From: an uncultured Gemmatimonadota bacterium
GTDB lineage: Bacteria; Gemmatimonadota; Gemmatimonadetes; Gemmatimonadales; Gemmatimonadaceae
Reading direction: 5' to 3'
NCBI GenBank assembly: GCA_946478895.1
Contig: CAMLDY010000102.1
Span: 1-9,095 of the forward strand
Length of the DNA: 9,095 bases
Part shown: positions 5,666-9,095 of the stretch, piece by piece
Numbering within the stretch: position 1 is the first letter of the stretch
Layout: every line of letters starts with the position of its first letter
Translations under genes and position numbers: made by a program
The notes under the pieces: generated by a model
The model's database searches: none
What the model was told of the DNA's origin: nothing
What the model saw: the letters and a program-made list of their open reading frames with translations, nothing else

Positions 5666-7333
5666 TTACATCTGGCGATACTTCGGACCGCTGCCGCCCT
5701 CGCGCGGAGTCCAGCGCGGGCCGATTACATCCGTAGCCTTGCAATCGATGCAGTTTGCGGGACTCACTACGAGCCGCTCGCCATCTCGCTCGTACACGCC
5801 GGCCGGACACATGTGGGTGTAGAGCTCCGCGACCCCGGGCGTAATGTCGGGGCCGACGATCAGGTGCGACGGAATGTCGTCGCGAGTCGCGTTTCCCGAC
5901 TTGAAGACCGCATCGAGCTTGCTGAAGGTGAGCTTGCCGTCGGGCGTGAAGGGCTCCGTAGGTTTCACTTCCCGAGGCACGTCGGCGTCGAGGTGCGACT
6001 CGATTTTTCCGCCGAACAGCGCACCGCCGGTAACAGTCATCAGTCCGGCCTTCAGTCCGGCGGCGTAGAATCCGCTCTTCTGGAACGCGAGCCGCATGTT
6101 GCGGCGGCGGCGTAGATCATCGACGATGAAGCTGCCATCGACCATCGCGTCGTATTCCCGGAGCGTCGCCGAGGAAGTGTCCTTTCGCTTGAGGGCGTCG
6201 AACGCGGCACGCGCCGCGAACATTCCCGACTGCATCGCGTAGTGAATTCCCTTGAGCGAGGCGACCTCGACGAAGCCGGCGGAGTCGCCGACGATCATCA
6301 CGCCGTCGCCCGAGCGTCGCTTCGGCAACGCGTAGAAGCCGCCCTCGGGAATCGTCTTCGCGCCCCACTCGACCATCTCGCCGCTCTCCAGAATCTCGCG
6401 GAACAGCGGGTGCAGCTTCATGCGCTGAAGCATCTCGTGCACATCGTCGGTGGTGCGCTTGTAGTCGAGACCGACCACCAGACCAAGCGCGACGAGATTG
6501 GGTGTCAGCGGATACATGAAGCTTCCGCCGAAGCAGTCTTTCGGTAATGGCCAGCCGAGGGTGTGCACCACGGCGTCGAGGGGCTTGAGGGTCTCCCAGA
6601 TTTCCTTGACGCCGAGCGCGAAGATCTGCGGATTGTCGGATGCGATCTTTTGCCACTGCAGGTAAGCCTGCGACAGGGTGCCGCGCGTTCCTTCCGCCAG
6701 CACGGTGATCTGCGCGGTGATGTCCGTCGGCGGAGTGTAGCCCGAGCCCTGTTCACCGGTGCGCGACAAACCCGACGGCGTGGTACGTACGCCGGTTACA
6801 CGAGAGCCCTCGGTGAGCAATGACGCCGCCGGAAACCCCGTGAAAATGTTGACGCCGAGGCCTTCTGCCTTTTCGCCCAGCCAACGCACGATCTCGCAGA
6901 TCGAGCCGATGTAGTAGCCGTGGTTCTGCATCGTCGGCGGCGTCGGCATCCGGACAGCGCGATTCCCCGTCATGAAGTACACGCGCTCGCCAGTCACCGG
7001 CGCGCGGAAAGGAAAGTCCTTGTCGCTGAGCTCGGGAAAGAGTGCGCGGATGGCGATGGGGTTGACGACCGCGCCGCTCAGCGAATGCTCGCCGAGCGCA
7101 CCTGCTTTCTCGAGCACGCCGATCTGGACATCGCCGAGGTCGCCGCCGGCTTCGTTGTCGGCCTTGACCAGCCTGGCGAGCGCAATCGCGCCGGCTAGTC
7201 CGGCTGGGCCCCCACCGACGAAAAGCACATCCATCGGCACCGCCTCGGCGTCGGCCGGTTCCGTGAGTATCAGCTTGTCGAGAGGAAGCGGCGCCTGATG
7301 CGCCGCCGGAATTACCTCGAGCTGGCGCGGCAT
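5666..7333 (-). CDS. Electron transfer flavoprotein-ubiquinone oxidoreductase (ETF-QO)
   Basis: A 555-residue FAD and iron-sulfur enzyme that takes electrons from reduced ETF and passes them to quinone at the inner membrane. The N-terminal FAD-binding Rossmann motif is FVGGGPAGLAGA (38-49); GEHSLSGAVVNP (81-92) follows. The second FAD contact region is VMIVGDSAGFVEVASLKGIH (345-364). The C-terminal ferredoxin-like part starts at about 485, with HMCPAGVYE (Cys509) and ANCIDCKATD (Cys528, Cys531). In characterised ETF-QO the last block reads NC-x2-CKTC and four cysteines hold one [4Fe-4S] cluster. Here the fourth position is Thr534 (codon ACG at 5734-5732), and the segment after it is a few residues shorter before EGGSGPKY. 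The ATG shares one base with the etfA stop. It is the last gene of the etfB-etfA-ETF-QO operon. Identity is secure; cluster type is uncertain. Confidence 0.95.
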   Translation of the reverse strand: MPRQLEVIPAAHQAPLPLDKLILTEPADAEAVPMDVLFVGGGPAGLAGAIALARLVKADNEAGGDLGDVQIGVLEKAGALGEHSLSGAVVNPIAIRALFPELSDKDFPFRAPVTGERVYFMTGNRAVRMPTPPTMQNHGYYIGSICEIVRWLGEKAEGLGVNIFTGFPAASLLTEGSRVTGVRTTPSGLSRTGEQGSGYTPPTDITAQITVLAEGTRGTLSQAYLQWQKIASDNPQIFALGVKEIWETLKPLDAVVHTLGWPLPKDCFGGSFMYPLTPNLVALGLVVGLDYKRTTDDVHEMLQRMKLHPLFREILESGEMVEWGAKTIPEGGFYALPKRRSGDGVMIVGDSAGFVEVASLKGIHYAMQSGMFAARAAFDALKRKDTSSATLREYDAMVDGSFIVDDLRRRRNMRLAFQKSGFYAAGLKAGLMTVTGGALFGGKIESHLDADVPREVKPTEPFTPDGKLTFSKLDAVFKSGNATRDDIPSHLIVGPDITPGVAELYTHMCPAGVYERDGERLVVSPANCIDCKATDVIGPRWTPREGGSGPKYRQM

Positions 7334-8322
7334 TAGTGGTGCTTCTTCGCCTCGCGCACCGCTTCGGTGAGCGCGGGAATCACCTCGAACACATCGCCGA
7401 CGATTCCGTAGTCAGCGACCTTGAAGATCGGCGCATCCTTGTCCTTGTTCACGGCGACGATGGTCTTCGAGGTGCGCATGCCCGCCAAGTGCTGCACGGC
7501 GCCCGAGATTCCGACCGCGACGTAAAGCTCCGGACTCACGAGGCGGCCGGTCTGCCCGATCTGGTCGCTGTGCGGCCGCCATCCATCGTCGGTCACTGCG
7601 CGAGTCGCGCCCACCGCGGCATTCCCGAACGCGGCGGCGAGGTCTTCGACGAGCTTGAAATTCTCAGCCGCCTTGAGACCGCGTCCGCCGGCGACGACGA
7701 CCGGCGCCTCGGCGAGATCCACCTTGCCGCGGCCGCCCTGCTTCGTTTCCACCACTTTCACCCGCGATGAAGCGGGATCAACCGCCGGCTGGACCGTCTC
7801 GATACGGCCAGCTTTGGGATTCTTCGCCGGCGCGATGACGTTCGGCCGCATGGCGATGATCGCCGGCTGGGAATTGATCGCGATAGTTGCGATCACTTTG
7901 CCGATGTTCATCGGATGCCTGACGACGATCGAGTCGCCATCGATGTCGAACGAAAGAACATCGGTGACGACGCTGACTCCGAGACGCGCGGCGACGCGCG
8001 GCGCCAGGTCACGACCCTGCGCCGAGGTACTGAATACGGCGGCGCGGTAGCCACCGGATTTGATCCGATCGGCAGCGGTCGCGGTAGCGACCTCGGGATT
8101 GTAGTTCGCGAGATCGCCCTGTTCGACGACCATCACAACGTCCGCGCCGTGCTCACCGATCTGAGGCGCCTTGGCGGCGACACCCGGCGGGCCCATCACC
8201 AGGGCGTGCACTTCCCCGCCCCCCAGCTTATCGGCGAGCATTCGCGCCGCGGTGACTGCCTCGAGACCGACTTTTCTTATCTCCCCGCCGCGGGTTTCGA
8301 CAAAAGCAAAGACGTTCGCCAT
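7333..8322 (-). CDS. etfA: Electron transfer flavoprotein subunit alpha
   Basis: A 329-residue FAD-binding subunit of the soluble ETF heterodimer, which collects electrons from acyl-CoA and related dehydrogenases. The length is normal. The N-terminal domain (1 to about 190) packs against ETF beta. The C-terminal FAD domain shows the whole signature series: VVAGGRGLK (209-217), [11 protein letters not shown] (238-248), [14 protein letters not shown] (254-267), [12 protein letters not shown] (271-282) and [19 protein letters not shown] (292-310). The ATG overlaps the last base of the etfB stop, and the stop overlaps the ETF-QO start by one base, indicating tight translational coupling. The direct linkage to ETF-QO argues for the non-bifurcating respiratory type. 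The protein ends in two His residues. Confidence 0.97.
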   Translation of the reverse strand: MANVFAFVETRGGEIRKVGLEAVTAARMLADKLGGGEVHALVMGPPGVAAKAPQIGEHGADVVMVVEQGDLANYNPEVATATAADRIKSGGYRAAVFSTSAQGRDLAPRVAARLGVSVVTDVLSFDIDGDSIVVRHPMNIGKVIATIAINSQPAIIAMRPNVIAPAKNPKAGRIETVQPAVDPASSRVKVVETKQGGRGKVDLAEAPVVVAGGRGLKAAENFKLVEDLAAAFGNAAVGATRAVTDDGWRPHSDQIGQTGRLVSPELYVAVGISGAVQHLAGMRTSKTIVAVNKDKDAPIFKVADYGIVGDVFEVIPALTEAVREAKKHH

Positions 8323-9074
8323 CAGAGAACCTTTGCCTCGGTCTGGAGAAGCTTCACGAGCTCGGGTACAGCGGCGGCGCCCTCACCGACGATGCGGCCT
8401 GCTTTCCGGTCAGGAGGCAGCTCCACTTTTCGCACCGTGAGCTGCGGCTGCGGCAGCTGCGCGGGCTTCACCTCGAGCGGTTTTTTCTTGGCCGCCATGA
8501 TTCCCTTGAGCGAAGGCAGTCGGGCCTGATTGAGTCCTTCATCGACGGTGAGAACGGCGGGCAACGGAAACTCGACGATCTCCTGTGCGCCTTCGAGCTC
8601 GCGCTTGGCCTTTCCCTTTCCATTCGCGATCTCCAACGAGGATATCGCCGATACGCACGGCAGTCCAAGCAGCTCGGCGACCATTTGGCCGACGACTCCG
8701 TTGGCAGAATCGGGCGACATCTTGCCGAAGAAGATCAGATCGTAGGCGCCGGGCTTGAGCTCCTCCGCCAGTGCCCTGGAGATGGCGAAGCCATCGAAGG
8801 GGACTTTCTCGGCCTTGAGATGGATGCCTTTGTCGGCACCCATGCTCAGTGCTTTGCGAATGGTCTCCTGGACGACGTCGGGACCGAGCGAGATGACGGT
8901 GACTTCGCTGCCTGCGTTCGCATCCCTGAGCCTGAGCGCAGCCTCGACGCCCCAGGCGTCGAAGTCGTTGAGATCGAACTTGAGCCCCGCCTCCTCGACC
9001 GAGGCGTTGTCGGCGGCAATCCTGAAGCGAACGTCCATGTCCGGCACCCGCTTAACGCAAACGGCAATCTTCAC
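8322..9074 (-). CDS. etfB: Electron transfer flavoprotein subunit beta
   Basis: A 250-residue AMP-binding partner of EtfA, typical in length. It starts MKIAVCVKRVPD, has DFDAWGVEAALRLRD (37-51), ISLGP (61-65), ALSMGAD (75-81), and the region GKMSPDSANGVVGQ (117-130) followed by AELLGLPCVSAIS (133-145). Residues 184-200 form the recognition loop that docks partner dehydrogenases: LPSLKGIMAAKKKPLEV at 186-202, with Leu189 at the position of the human anchor Leu195 and three lysines (196-198). Human ETF beta is methylated at Lys200 and Lys203 in this loop; by alignment the first is Ala194 here and the second is Lys197. The start is GTG, with GGAG 8 bases upstream. It is first in the operon; the promoter would lie at or beyond the window edge. 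Confidence 0.96.
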   Translation of the reverse strand: MKIAVCVKRVPDMDVRFRIAADNASVEEAGLKFDLNDFDAWGVEAALRLRDANAGSEVTVISLGPDVVQETIRKALSMGADKGIHLKAEKVPFDGFAISRALAEELKPGAYDLIFFGKMSPDSANGVVGQMVAELLGLPCVSAISSLEIANGKGKAKRELEGAQEIVEFPLPAVLTVDEGLNQARLPSLKGIMAAKKKPLEVKPAQLPQPQLTVRKVELPPDRKAGRIVGEGAAAVPELVKLLQTEAKVL

Positions 9075-9082
9075 TGCGGAAT

Positions 9083-9086
9083 CTCC
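9083..9086 (-). promoter_or_regulatory. Ribosome binding site for etfB
   Basis: On the minus strand GGAG (9086-9083) lies 8 bases before the GTG at 9074. This supports the GTG as the start of the canonical MKIAV N-terminus. Confidence 0.65.
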
Positions 9087-9095
9087 AGGGGAGGG

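Noticed and set aside
6117..6656. Second minus-strand frame of 179 residues inside ETF-QO
   Set aside because: Overlaps ETF-QO in another frame and is very Arg-rich; not a gene and not evidence of a frameshift, since the ETF-QO frame is uninterrupted.
9074..9082. CTGCGGAAT near the etfB start, matching the intergenic repeat at 1640-1648
   Set aside because: Only 9 bases match and the similarity stops there; probably chance unless more of the repeat lies beyond the window.

Overview
The window looks like a GC-rich chromosomal segment from a diderm (outer-membrane) bacterium. Evidence for two membranes is a Sec-exported putative outer-membrane beta-barrel, a lipoprotein-type PBP4 D,D-carboxypeptidase and a complete ETF / ETF-quinone oxidoreductase module. 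Five of nine visible starts are GTG and genes are tightly packed with 1-4 bp overlaps. The gene mix and composition suggest a Gemmatimonadota-like lineage. That is an impression from protein flavour, not something the sequence proves.

Region 1 (1-1622, + strand): the 3' end of gpmI (cofactor-independent phosphoglycerate mutase), then by one-base stop/start overlap an exported barrel-like protein of unknown function, then a small acidic BON-domain protein. Region 2 (1623-1875): a 253-bp gap without a gene, largely filled by an imperfect palindrome of intergenic repeats. A 24-bp arm recurs inverted about 120 bp away, and the right arm is tandemly duplicated. Region 3 (1876-5643, + strand): a PTPS/QueD-family pterin enzyme, dacB, moeA (molybdenum cofactor) and a class I SAM methyltransferase. 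Gaps are short (9 and 34 bp) and moeA and the methyltransferase overlap by 4 bp, so this may be one transcript. Region 4 (5666-9074, - strand): etfB-etfA-ETF-QO, overlapping by single bases, clearly an operon. It carries electrons from acyl-CoA and other flavin dehydrogenases through ETF to the quinone pool. The two transcription units converge at a 22-bp gap holding a small hairpin.

Most of the content is housekeeping. The points most worth a second look are: (a) the ETF-QO lacks one of the four cysteines that normally hold its [4Fe-4S] cluster (Thr534); (b) the methyltransferase facing the etf operon has sequence hallmarks reminiscent of ETF-beta lysine methyltransferases, and the ETF-beta here keeps a lysine-rich recognition loop; (c) the PTPS-family protein has the C-x5-HGH spacing of true pyruvoyl-tetrahydropterin synthases, not the C-x3-HGH of QueD; (d) the structured intergenic repeat. 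No mobile element, CRISPR array, tRNA or rRNA was seen.
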